Assembly (NCBI GenBank): GCA_016647705.1
Contig: CM028326.1
Coordinates: 22,397,901-22,461,900 of the forward strand
Source: Eucommia ulmoides
Taxonomy: Eukaryota; Streptophyta; Magnoliopsida; Garryales; Eucommiaceae
Direction: 5' to 3'
Length of the DNA: 64,000 bases
The notes under the pieces are model-generated. The model ran no database searches, had not been told where the DNA came from, and saw only the letters and a program-made list of their open reading frames with translations. The translations under genes were made by a program, and so were the position numbers. This document shows positions 11,889 through 22,328 of this stretch, piece after piece (within the stretch, counting starts at the first letter, position 1; the number at the start of each line of letters is the position of its first letter).

Positions 11889-12001
11889 TAATCCTTCAAA
11901 TTTTATATTTATTTCAATATCATACAATTGTTAAATTGATTATCTGATCCGTCAAGTTTTACATTTATTTTAATATCATACAATTGTTAATTTGTATATT
12001 T
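11889..12001 (+). repeat. Tandem duplication, 56-bp period
   Basis: Two adjacent copies of an AT-rich 56-bp unit, both containing TTTCAATATCATACAATTGT or its TTTTAATATCATACAATTGT form, begin at about 11891 and 11947. No function is evident. Confidence 0.7.
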
Positions 12002-12279
12002 TGTAAATAAATTAGGATTCCAATGTCTATCTAGATCTAATGGTATTTGCTAGGGTTCTTTGTGTTTTTTTTTTTTTTTTTTTTTTTTGGTGTGTATTTT
12101 GTGAATTTTTGTGTTTATAAATGATAAATTTATTATCTATTTTGTGAGTTTTGATTTTTTGCTTTTTGTACATTTTGTTCGTGCAATCTATGAATTTGTA
12201 GTGTATTTTTGAGCATTGTGTGTGATTCCCGTCTTCTCCAGAAAGACAGAAAAGGGTGAGAGAGAGAGAGAGAGAGGGA

Positions 12280-14732
12280 ATGTTGAAGTTCTTGTCGAGG
12301 GTGAGAATCGAGTTCAACGCGCTAGACCCTCGCACGGCAGCGTGCATGGAGTTCTTGGCGCAGTGCAACGCCCGGCAAGCGAAGGAATCGAATCCGGCGT
12401 GTCAGCTACTGGTCAAGCGCCGGACCGACGATTTCCCGCCTCAGATCACCGTCACCTTCGTCAACGGGATCGAAGAAGTCTTCGACGCCACCTCCACCCC
12501 CGCCCAGACCATCCGGAACATGATTCTCGAAAAGGGACAGCTTCTCGAGACCGAGCAAATGTTTCGCGACGCCGGCGAGAAATGGCCGGTGGTTATCCCC
12601 GAGGAAGAGCTCAGCCTACCAGCTCCCGGGACTAAGGTAAATTTCTACTTCTTTTACTGTAAATCTAACCTAACGATGGATTATTTACTTGTTTTTAGCT
12701 GAGACATTTGGTCGAACAATTGGTGTACGTTTTTCACTTAGCATTAAACCGTAAATTTCTGTCGAATAGGGTTGAATTGAGACCTTAATTTGATCACATT
12801 CCATGATTTAATTCCCATCAAATACAAATGAATTGTCAAATTATTGGGAAAAAAAATGTAATTTCTGTTTATAAAATCCCATTTACTATGATTAAACTAT
12901 GCAAATGATTCATATATTATGAAAGTGGTGAAGGATAATAAGAACTTCTTGTAGTACATACATTCTATTTCTACCTCCTTATACTCTTTTTCTTGGCATT
13001 CTAAGTGACAAGGTTGTCATCTTGAAAAACAAAAGTGAGATACGTCATCGGGAAGGATTTCTTTGTTGAAATGTCCTCTTTGAGGGTGCGCTTGGTTGTA
13101 TTTGATTTCGAGAAGAGATTTGTAAAATTTTGTGGAGAAATGTTTACAAATCCATTTCTCGAAATCAAACACCTTACCCAAACACACCCTTATTTATTTA
13201 TTTTCACTAGAATTTCCCGAAATATGATCATCACTACTAAGACAATGGATAATTTAAGTAACTTTTACCCCTTGGCAAGAGGGAGAAAAACTGATTCTAG
13301 TTAGTTTGATTTCACTAATTCACTGTAAAAATGAGATTGTGCTGTAGAAATGGAAACTAGAAAGTAATAAAAGTACCCCTTGAAAGTTTGTATGGTGCTC
13401 ATTTTCCTATTTCGTATTGGCGATATCTTAGATTTAGATGTAATAAATCACCTAGGCAGATAAAAAAATTGCGTTGTTCTATTATTTCCTTTTTTTTCAT
13501 CATTCTGTCTGAAAAAACGTTGTCTCTAGCTTCCTCCTCCGTGGTGACAACTATTTATTTATTTGTTGGTGGCTAAGGTCTGTTTGGACGGAGAGAAATG
13601 GATAGAAGAGAAGAGAAAATTATTCATTTCTTGAGCGGTAATTTTAAAGATGAGAGAAAAAGGAGAAATGGAGAGAAACTTATTTGTAAAGACGAGTGTT
13701 TTCTCCCCAAATTGGGAAGATATGGAGAGAAATGGAGACAAAATGCTGAGAATGAACATAAAGTCCTTGACATCTTCATTTTCTTTTCTTTTTATAAAAT
13801 AGGATATAATAATTATAATTTCACTTCTAATGAGATTACCAAATAATATGGAGAGAAAAGATGAAGTTCTCTTCTCTTCTCTTCTCTTCTTCCCTTTTCT
13901 CTTATGGTCCATTTGAGGGAGGTATTCAATGAAGGTATTTGATTTCAAAAAGGGATTTGTGATTTTTTTAAAGAATTTTTCTTATGTGAAATTTAGAGCT
14001 TCATTCTTGAAATCCATTGCCTTCTTCAAATACCCCCATCCAAGTGGGCTATTAATGAAATCTACTCTCAATTTCTCTCAATCCCAATGGACCCCAAGGA
14101 AGGTGATGGGAGCAAGAGCCGGAACGCCCCAAGTCAATCCTCCTCTGTGGAGTGTAAATGGGGTAAACCTCCTCCCGGCTTCTTCAAGGTAAACGTGGAT
14201 GCAGCATTCAAGAGCTTGGAATGGGCTTCTGTGGGTGTCATTATCCGTGATTCCAAAGGATCACTTGTTACATCCTTCTCAAAGAAAATTATTGCAACTT
14301 CACCTCTGATGGCCGAAGCTGTGGCATGCAAAGAAGGTCTTAAGCTGGCTAGGGTTTGGGGTTTTAGTTCGGTCATTATTGAGTCGGATTGCAAGAACCT
14401 TATCAGCAGTTTGGGTGGAGGTGGAGCTCCGGACGTGGAGATTTTGGCTGTCTTTCATGACTGCAAGACGTTGGCAGCCTCCTTCGACCAATGCATTTTT
14501 ATGCATGTGAATCGACAAGCGAATAGACCAGCTCACTGGGTTGCATCCAAGTGTCTTGCAAATAGTTTGGCTCGTGTCCCTGAAGCGCTGGCTTCTTTAC
14601 TTGCTGTTGATTTAGTTTAGCTTTGCTTTTCGTTTTAGCTTGTGTTTGTGTAGCTTCTCTCTCTCTCCCTAATTCGTTTTTTTTGTTTTTGATTTCTCTC
14701 AGCCAAGGAAAGCAGAAGAGAAAAAGCAGTAG
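12280..14732 (+). CDS. MRPL53: Mitochondrial large ribosomal subunit protein mL53
   Basis: Two exons: 12280-12636 and 14703-14732, giving 128 residues. Exon 1 begins MLKFLSRVRIEFNALDPRT and contains LLVKRRTDDFPPQITVTF and EVFDATSTPAQTIRNMILEK, recognisable as the plant mL53 (MRP-L53) family with its thioredoxin-like fold. Exon 1 ends LPAPGTK at a GTAAAT donor. Exon 2 encodes only PRKAEEKKQ and a stop after a strong TTTCTCTCAG acceptor. This basic tail is what I recall at the end of plant homologues. The product acts in the mitochondrial ribosome large subunit. No long transit peptide is visible, which is usual for small mitoribosomal proteins. The start is the first Met after a (GA)n leader (12257-12279). 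An upstream in-frame Met at 12256 would add only eight Arg/Glu/Gly residues encoded by that repeat. Reading into the intron would give a 140-residue product with a hydrophobic end, likely an artefact. The 2066-bp intron holds MITEs and an RNase H-like ORF. Confidence 0.9.
13084..13189. mobile_element. 106-bp foldback MITE in mL53 intron
   Basis: A near-perfect hairpin: the left arm starts GGGTGCGCTTGG and contains TTTGATTTCGAGAA and GATTTGTAAA, the right arm contains TTTACAAATC and TTTCTCGAAATCAAA and ends CCCAAACACACCC. The arms are about 43 bases around a 20-base loop. Confidence 0.75.
13577..14045. mobile_element. MITE-like purine/pyrimidine element(s) in mL53 intron
   Basis: The left part begins GTCTGTTTGGACGGAGAGAA and is purine-rich. 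A pyrimidine-rich (CTTCT)n block near 13870-13895 and TGGTCCATTTGAGGG mirror it. A second smaller element follows (about 13933-14040), with arms GGTATTTGATTTC and CTTCAAATACCCCC. Borders are uncertain. Confidence 0.4.
14087..14620 (+). CDS. RNase H-like (RVT_3 type) domain ORF inside the mL53 intron
   Basis: An uninterrupted 177-residue ORF. The plant RVT_3/RNase H-like fold starts near residue 25 with PPPGFFKVNVDAAFK. The acidic residues expected of RNase H are present: Asp in NVDAA, Glu in PLMAEAVACKEGL and Asp in IIESDC. The fourth position lies in NRQANRPAHWVAS, where His replaces the usual Asp, as is common in this plant group. Such domains derive from the RNase H of LINE-type retrotransposons and often stand alone in plant genomes. 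It lies in the same orientation as mL53, wholly within its single intron, and ends 82 bases before the acceptor. It could be a recent insertion, a retained domesticated gene, or an alternative mL53 exon. Expression cannot be judged from sequence. Confidence 0.65.
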   Translation: MDPKEGDGSKSRNAPSQSSSVECKWGKPPPGFFKVNVDAAFKSLEWASVGVIIRDSKGSLVTSFSKKIIATSPLMAEAVACKEGLKLARVWGFSSVIIESDCKNLISSLGGGGAPDVEILAVFHDCKTLAASFDQCIFMHVNRQANRPAHWVASKCLANSLARVPEALASLLAVDLV

Positions 14733-15273
14733 ATTGAACAATCTGTTATATGCAGCCTGATTATGCAAAAATAAGGTTATGCATTTCTTGGTAGTAAGGT
14801 TTTTTTTTTTTTTTTTTGATGAGTTTTGAGGAGAACGAACGAATTTGAACAAGTCCTTGTAATTTTTTGTCCGCACTTTTTCTCTTTTTTTTTTTTTTTG
14901 TCACTGTAAGCAGAACTAGAAATCACTTGTTGCCTTTACCAATTAAACATATCGGAATATCAGATTAGGTTGATTGAGTCTATCATTTAATAATATCTCC
15001 TTAAAGTAGATTGTCACCGTTACACTATTGATGGTTTGGATGAACATTTGTCTCTCAAGATATAATGATCACAAACTCTGGTATCAGCACTGAAGAAGTT
15101 CCAACGAACATAATAACTCTTGAAACTCTCTCAGACACTGACTTAGACAATGGAGTTTGTGGATGCAAAATGACCTATTTATGTATACATGTGTATGTGC
15201 TGGAGAATATACTCCCCAATGCTCTAAGACCTCAAGTCCACGCTCAAGCTCACAACACGCACGATTTTATTTA
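14733..15273. other. Intergenic DNA after mL53
   Basis: The probable mL53 3' untranslated region, followed by AT-rich DNA with T runs at 14802-14817 and 14885-14900. No gene is seen. Confidence 0.5.
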
Positions 15274-15520
15274 GGGTTACTTACACTTTATCCCCTAGTT
15301 AGGTCGTTTTGTATTTTGTCCCCCTGTGATATTTTCGTCACCACTTTATCTTTTGTAGTTAGGTTTTGTCGCACTTTACCACTTGATGTAGGCATAACCG
15401 CAGAGAGCAAAATGATGATGAGGGGCATAAAATGTAACAAATGCCTAACTATAAGAGACAAAATGATGACGCGAATACTAAGAAAGACTGCAAAACGATG
15501 GGATAAAGTATAATTAACCC
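15274..15520. mobile_element. Foldback MITE between mL53 and the TLDc gene
   Basis: 247 bp with terminal inverted repeats: GGGTTACTTACACTTTATCCC on the left pairs with GGGATAAAGTATAATTAACCC on the right (about 18 of 21). The arms continue imperfectly inward with TTTTGTC/GACAAAATG blocks. Confidence 0.75.
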
Positions 15521-15878
15521 TTCTATTTATTTTATAACCACGGCTTATTTTCCATTCATAACACTTTAGTGCCTTTCAAAAACCCTAAAATATTTACTTT
15601 CAAAAGTTGATACTATCCCCACATCATTCGATAATTTCAATTGAATATTTTAAATCATAATTTCTCATTCAATTTTTTTTCAATAAATTTCGACCAATGA
15701 ATTTACCATATTTATCTCATAAAAAAACACAAATTGATATATAATTACACCTCATATAAAATCTTTTTGAGATCTCAAAATCGCAATTTTGAGCCTCAAA
15801 ATGAGTAATAAACAATATACAATCACAATACATGTATTATCATAGATCTCTCTCTATATATATATACATATATTTTAA

Positions 15879-18800
15879 CTAGCGATCTTCGCGTTGAACG
15901 GTATTGGGATCGGAAACCATGTCCATCATCATCTTCTCCGGCGAGTCCTCCCAACTTCCAAATGTTTTCAAATCAACCTACAAATTTTGGAAGAAAGCGA
16001 TAATTTTGCAAAAGTTAAACAGAACAAGAAGAACGAACAAAAAAAAATTGACTTTTTTTACCTTTCGTCTTTGCTCCTTGAAGAGATCTTCCCTCTTTTT
16101 ATAAGAAGCTTGAACTTGCCTGGCTTTGTTCCCCCCTAATCCCCATACTTCTACTTCTAAAACCGAAGCTTCAACAGGCAAGAAACCCTACAACATATGC
16201 CAATATCTACTTCACTTTCTTTGTCCATGTTTTCGTTCCCAGATTTCTAAATGGAAACAGATACAGAACTACCCGGGGAAAAAAAATTGTTTCTATTCTG
16301 TTATCAGGTTTTTAGAACAAAATGGGGCCTTATGTTTCTGTTCCCAGAATTCTATTTCAGTTCTTAAAAAACTGGGAACAAAAATGGATATATGAGAATC
16401 GGGAAAAAAAAAAATTATATTCTATTCTCAGATTTGAAAACAAATTAATGGGTTTTCCTTGGAACAGAAAACACTAAACAAATGCCAGCCACGAACTTTG
16501 AAATCTTACCTGATTAGGTAAAAGGGCACCAGTTTGGTATGTTTTGTCAACCGAGTGGTGACGGACAGTCAGTTTAGCAAAATCTCCGTCCATAAATATT
16601 CTCTCATTCCCAGTAGATCCTCCAAAAGCGATTCCTACTTTCTTCGGATGAGGCTCATATACTCTACCGGTAGCATGCAGGTGGCTATATACAAAATTCT
16701 TCTCCCTTCCTGCTGAGAGAAACACGGGAACATAATCAGAAATTTGGGTACAACAAAAAAATTGGTTTTTTGTTCGGTTCCCAGATTTTTGAACAATATT
16801 TGGGAACAAATTAGAATTTTTCTCAGGGGCAGACCAAGAGATGTTTGAAGGGGGGGCATGTTGTCAAATTTACTTTTGCAGGGGCCACATGTGTAGTATT
16901 TTTTAGTACAAAAAGTATTACAAGTAGGCCCTCTTTGTTTTAAAAAAAATTTGCAGGGGCAGGCTCTTCCCATTCCATGAATAGTTCCGCCCCTGCTTGT
17001 TCTCATAATTCTGTTTTATTCCAACTTTTCAAGGAACAAAAACATAAATTGAGGAATGGAAACACCAAAGAAACACTGCCTAAATTTTCAAAGAGATCTT
17101 ACCTATAACAAAGTTCTTCTCATGAATTTTCTTCTGAATAACCAAATTCAAACATAAAATCGACCCTTTATATGTTATTAAAAAATATTGAGTTTTTATC
17201 TTTCTTTTGAATAACCAAATTCAAACAGAAAATCGACCCGTTTTATGTTATTAAAAAATATTGATTTTTTATCCACGTTTTATTTTTTTATTTTTATTTG
17301 TATCCTATGAAGTTTGAATTCTTTTTTATTTATCCTCCCTTGCATTATATGTACATCTTTAACTAAAAAAAAGTTGCAAAAGATACATTTAATTGAGTTT
17401 TGAATAATCGGATGAACAAAAAAAATTATAGATTCATGACAAACAATCAACTAGATATCTATATCCATATTGATTCCCTTAACTTAAAGTGCAATTCATC
17501 TAACTTTTAGTTAAAATCAACTATTTTTATGTGACACCATGCATAGTTTTTGTTGAACTCAAGTAAAAACATTTATAAAAACATATTGAGGTGAATGAAG
17601 AAAAACAAATTACATATAAATTCTCCAAAATTAGTTAAAGTCATTTAAAACATATATACTATGTATCAAAAGTTAGTTAATTTTAACCTTACATATAAAT
17701 GTCTCCAAAATTAGTGGAATTCAAATTCAACTAAAAATTAGTTTTAAAAAGACTGCACTTTTTTCTAGGTAAAATGAAAAACCGGCACTATGTAAAGAAG
17801 GGTGGTTTCGCGGTTCTTTGTAAGGGGGGTAGGAAGCATGGAAAATTGGAAGGCAAGAAATATGAAAGTGAGATTTTTTTTTTTAATTATTATTATTTAA
17901 TAATTGTGGATGAGAAAAGTAAAATAATGACAATTTCAAGCGTTTTACTATATTACCCTTAAAAAAGTTATGTAACAATATATTTAATATATTAAATTCC
18001 ACGTTTTCCATTCACTTTTCCTCCCATTTGGGGGAGGATGAGGATCACTTTTTTTTTCTTTCACACCAAACAAAGAAAAATAAGGAGGTTTTTGCACTTT
18101 GCACACCTAAAGTTTTGGAGAAATCTCACTTTAACCCCTATATTTTCAATTTGAACACATTAAACCTTGAAATATTCAAATCGTGTTAAGTCAGTTCAAA
18201 TAAGTAATTCCGTCATTTTTTACGAGGAAAATTAGCCACGTGTCAAACACAGAATCACTCACGTGGGTGAATTCCATCATAAAAATGACAGAATGACTGA
18301 CTTGACACGATTTGGATACTTCATGTTCAAATTGAAAAAATAAGGACTAAAGTGAGACTTCTCTTAAACTTCAGGGGTGCAAGCGGCAAAAAGCTCGAAA
18401 ATACATATCTCTCCATATTTTCCATCCATCTCTTGCCTTCTCACTTTTCCACCATACCAAACATACCATTAGGGATAGAAAAGAAAATCCATACCTGTAG
18501 GAGGAAAGACATGAAAGACTGGACTTAAAGCATATAAGCTTCCGGAAGTTCCATAGAATGCATCCTTATTTTCGACACCCTGATGAGTAAGCGAACCAAT
18601 GATCCATCTCTTGCCATTGTTATTTTCGTTAGTAGCCGCAATAAGTATAAGGATTGGACCATTGTACCCTTGAACATTTGACCAGAATCGGTTAATGCCT
18701 TTCCCATGAAAAGATGACCTACATTGTTTAGAATTTGAAGCATGTTCAATTAGTTAGTTTTGTAGAACAAATAAGCAATTTTTAAGCGGGCATTCCTTTA

Positions 18801-21736
18801 TTAGTATTTTTGTTCTCAGAAAATTTGGAACAAAAACAGAAATACACGAATAAAAGATCAATATTTTTGTTGCATTCGCTACATTATTAGAAAAAAATTC
18901 AAGGAAAAGAGCGGAAATCTATTTTTTGGTTCTTGGATTTATTATTCCAAGTTTTTTGGGAACAGAAACAGAAATACAAAAACATACTCATGAAAAAAAA
19001 TATGTTTTTGTTACATTATTAGAAAAAATAGATCATGGAAAAGAACAAAAACATATTTTTTTGGTTCTCGCATTTATGTTCTCATTCCAGGTTTCATGGG
19101 AACAGAAACAGTAAACAAACGACGCCTTAGCTATATTTCTAGAACACATAAGCATTTTTAAGGTGGCGTTAGTTTAGAGTTTCCGTTCCCCAATTTTATT
19201 TATTTTTATTCTCTGAAAATTTGGAACAAACACAGGAATACTAGAATAAAAGAATATTTTTTGTTCCAATCACAAATTATTTAGAACAAATTTCAGGGAA
19301 TAAATTTGTTGTTGTTGCCATATTTCTATTTCTGCTCTAAGATTTCAGGGAACAGAAAGACTAATTAAACAAATGTCATGATGAGTATCAAACAACACTA
19401 TGCATATGCACTAAAAAGAGGTTAAAATGGAAGGACACAAACCTATACAATAGGTTATCGTTTGTTTCATCTACACCATTGATGAAACATGCTTTTAAGA
19501 TTTCTTCACTAATAGTACTTTTCATGGTAAGAGAAATAGCCCAAGCACTCCCACAATTCAAAAGATGAGGATTTGATGCCATTTTTGACGAAATATTCTG
19601 ATCTGATGAACACGATGGAACCAACTTCTCCTGCCAATGATCAAGATTCCAAAAGTCGGAAATTATCAGTCAACTGAATTTGTTGTTTTGCTCTCTTTTT
19701 TTTCACAAAAAAAAATTCTGTTCCCCCTCCCAAAAAAATAAAAATAAAAATAAAAAATTGGAACAGAAACAGAAATTTGGGAACAAAGAAATGTCTTTTT
19801 GTTCTGCTCCCTAATATTCATTCTAAACTCTTAATAACAATCCAGAAGCCTTTTTTTTTTTGGTTCCCATATTTATATTTACCTTCCAAATTTTACAGGA
19901 ACAGAAGAAAGAACATTGAGGTCACATTTGTTAGTGTTTATGTTCTAGGAAAGGTTGGAACAGAAACTGAAATATACAGACAAGAAAAAAATGATTTTGT
20001 TCCATTCCCACTATATTAGGGAAAAGAACACCAACATATTATTTTGATCATAGGTTCATGTTATGGCACCAAGCTTTTGGTAACAAACACTAAGGTGGGG
20101 TTTGGTTAGTGTTTCTACTTCCAATAAACTGGGATGAGATGAGATGGGATGAAAATTCTATTTTTGTTCTGAAGTATTCCGTTAATAGAAACATGTTTGG
20201 TAACGACCATTGTCCTGAAATTGTTGTTGTTGTTGTTGTTGGTTGTTTTTTTTTTTTTTTTTTTTAAACGAGGATAGAAAGAAGAAACACGTTTGCTTGC
20301 AACATCTGTTCTTTTTTTCTTTAAATGTACGGTAGCCAACGTAGTGGTGGTGGCCGGCGGGTGGTGGTAGGAATTTTTTTGTGGGAGTGAATAGTCCCAA
20401 ATTACTCCCAAAATTTTGGAAACAAAAATGTGTTTAGCAAACGCATTTGTGTACATTAATTCCAAAATTTTGGGAGTGGGAACAAGAATCAAGGAACAGA
20501 AACAGTAACCAATCAGCGCCTAGACGAACTGCCCCTTAAACAAATGCCAACTTATTATCAACATTCACCAAGATCCAATAATCTTCTCCAAAATTGGTTC
20601 CACCGAAACTCCAAAGCCAAAACCATGATAGAAATGTGATAAACAGCTTCACAACCGACAAAAAATTTACCTCGTGAATTGCAGATTTAGAGAGCCTCGA
20701 ATGGACAAACTGAGTGAAGCAATCCACAAGATAAGGTACCGTTTTTAACACCCAAATTTGAACTTTCCCAGCAGGAAGTTGAATATCCAAACAAGACACA
20801 TCACAGTTCCATAAATCCATCTCATCACCAACTTCACCCGATGATATAGCAGCTGAAAGTACTAGATTATTCAAATCGGGAATGAAAAAATCCGTTTCCG
20901 TTCTTGAAGAATTCGAATCCAAACACATAACCCAACAAATGGAAAGAATCATGAGCACATCAGCAGGCGTTAAGGACCCATTAATCTTACAAACATCATC
21001 CTCAGATTCGAACTCCAGTTTTGTAAGACAACCTGCCTTTTGAATCATCATGGCGAAGAGCTTGAACAATTTATTGAATGAAGTTGAAGAAGATTGCCTC
21101 CCGCAACACTTGGTATAGCCTCTCAAGAACTCAATCCAACTGATTCCTCCCTTATCGGGTAAGAAAAATAGGTCAATTATGGAAGAACTCAGATGCTTCA
21201 ACACCATTGAAAGTTCATTGGAGATTATGTTTCCTTCTCGAATAGGGTTTTCGAGATTTAGGTCAAAGCATTTCTGCAAACAAATCATTAACCAAAATCA
21301 ACAAATTAGCTACGTTCATTTGGCAATCATTTCGCGATGAAGCTATTAAGAACTATATGAATCAGCCTATCTCAGTTCTATCAGGATTGGATATCAAAAG
21401 TTCAATTTATTGTTCTTAAAAATTAAAATCCGAATTCGAGTTCAGGAAAATTTATCGTAATGATTCGCATCATGATCCATGCATTTACCGATGAGAACGT
21501 AATCAACTATCTTCAAATCATGCGGTTGTTCGAAATGCTTTTCTCGGTAAAAGAGAGAGCGAGAGAGATACCTGGAGAGAATTGAGAGGGATGGTTTTGG
21601 TGTCGGGATCGGAGAGAGCGGAGAAAGCTTGCTGAAGCACGGGAAGAGCTCCTGTCGAAGCCGCCGCCGACTCCGCCTCGCGTTGCTCCAACGACAACGA
21701 TGCTCCTCCTTGCTCCCTCGACGAAGATGTCCCCAT
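15879..21736 (-). CDS. TLDc-domain protein (plant nucleolar TLD family)
   Basis: Seven exons on the minus strand: 21736-21572, 21273-20671, 19630-19443, 18718-18495, 16709-16510, 16187-16062, 15977-15879. They give 534 residues with every phase closing. The start is the ATG of MGTSSSREQGG; an in-frame TTG lies three codons upstream. Residues 1-256 hold the N-terminal helical part with LPVLQQAFSALSDPDTKTI and GGISWIEFLRGYTKC, an EF-hand-like region seen in this family. The TLDc domain covers about 280-480: SAWAISLTMKS, NGPILILIAATNE, FYGTSGSLYALSP, GIAFGGSTGNERIFMD and the terminal VEVWGLGG. The tail has KTFGSWEDSPEKMMMDM. TLDc proteins are linked to oxidative-stress protection and V-ATPase binding; the role of the plant family is not well defined. 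Exon 5 has a tandem CAGCAG acceptor. Introns 2-5 carry MITEs. I recall AT5G39590 as the likely Arabidopsis relative. Confidence 0.92.
16215..16480. mobile_element. GTTCC/GGAAC MITE copy, TLDc intron 5
   Basis: Starts near TTTTCGTTCCCAGATTTC and ends GGAACAGAAAACACTAAACA. Internal inverted blocks read GTTTCTGTTCCCAGAA and CTGGGAACAAAAA. Confidence 0.65.
16740..17085. mobile_element. GTTCC/GGAAC MITE copy split by a hAT-like element, TLDc intron 4
   Basis: The left half (to 16824) has TTCGGTTCCCAGATTTTTG, the right half (from 16998) has TTCAAGGAACAAAAACA and ends GGAAACACCAAAGAAACACTG. The piece at 16825-16997 interrupts it. Confidence 0.55.
16825..16997. mobile_element. hAT-like MITE nested in MITE
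   Basis: 173 bp bounded by CAGGGGCAGACC and the inverted GTTCCGCCCCTG. The flanking 8-mers ATTTTTCT and CTTGTTCT agree at 5 of 8 positions, a worn hAT-type duplication at best. Confidence 0.5.
18089..18392. mobile_element. 304-bp foldback MITE, TLDc intron 4
   Basis: Long inverted arms: TTTTTGCACTTTGCACACCT and TTTTCAATTTGAACA on the left, TGTTCAAATTGAAAA and GGGGTGCAAGCGGCAAAAA on the right. The centre contains a smaller palindrome around CACGTGT/CACGTGG. Confidence 0.75.
18780..19125. mobile_element. GTTCC/GGAAC MITE copy, TLDc intron 3
   Basis: Begins near TTATTAGTATTTTTGTTCTC and ends GGGAACAGAAACAGTAAACA, with repeated GGAACAAAAACAGAAATAC blocks. It may be two copies merged. Confidence 0.6.
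19150..19375. mobile_element. GTTCC/GGAAC MITE copy, TLDc intron 3
   Basis: Left end AAGGTGGCGTTAGTTTAGAG then TTTCCGTTCCCCAATTTT, right end CAGGGAACAGAAAGACTAAT. Confidence 0.65.
19680..20090. mobile_element. GTTCC/GGAAC MITE copy or copies, TLDc intron 2
   Basis: Contains GGAACAGAAACAGAAATTTG, a TTTGGTTCCCATATTT block, GTTAGTGTTTATGTTCTAGG and GGTTGGAACAGAAACTG. Two neighbouring copies are likely; borders are approximate. Confidence 0.5.
20095..20522. mobile_element. GTTCC/GGAAC MITE copy, TLDc intron 2
   Basis: One of the clearest copies: left end GGTGGGGTTTGGTTAGTGTT, right end GGAACAGAAACAGTAACCAA followed by TCAGCGCC. The interior has a (TTG)n and poly-T block. Confidence 0.7.
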
Positions 21737-22328
21737 TGCCGTCAAATTTTGTGGGTTTCTACGTTGTCAGATGAAAATTTGAATGAAAAACTAAAACACA
21801 TGGAATTCGGAAGAACTCGGGAAGTGATGACAACACGATCATTTTGCTGTACTGAGTACAGTTCTTGCCTCTTCGGGAGCGCAAGAGACGTGACCCGATT
21901 GTTAAGGGCCGGACCTCCATGCCCAATTTTGCATTTCAGATTCCGCTCGTTGGTATACAATTTTAAATACAATGTAAATTTATCACACACACGATTAACA
22001 TTAATACGTTTAATAAATTGATTTTCCTACTTATATAATTCTCAAATAATTTTATAATTTAACAACATTAAAATCGTATTACTAAATAAATCTTAATATA
22101 CAATGCTAAAATTAATTTTATTATCACATCAACACTAAAATCTATCAAAATACTTAAATGAAATTAATTAAATTGACATCACATTCATGTTTTTGAAGTA
22201 AATATAATACTAAGTTCGTTTTCTATAAATACTCCTGACCATATTTAGAAATGTTTGAACAAATACATGAACATAAATCGACAAATGAAGAACCGTCACA
22301 ATAATCTGAATTGTGAAAATAAATATGT
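21737..22328. other. Upstream region of the TLDc gene and AT-rich spacer
   Basis: This should hold the TLDc promoter, but no convincing TATA box is visible. From about 21990 it is AT-rich with no gene. Confidence 0.45.

Noticed and set aside
12216-12635. 139-residue Arg-rich ORF over mL53
   Set aside because: Alternative frame of mL53 exon 1; the homologous frame is the one starting at 12280.
12280-12702. Intron-retained mL53 of about 140 residues
   Set aside because: The strong GTAAAT donor and the downstream PRKAEEKKQ exon make splicing the better model.
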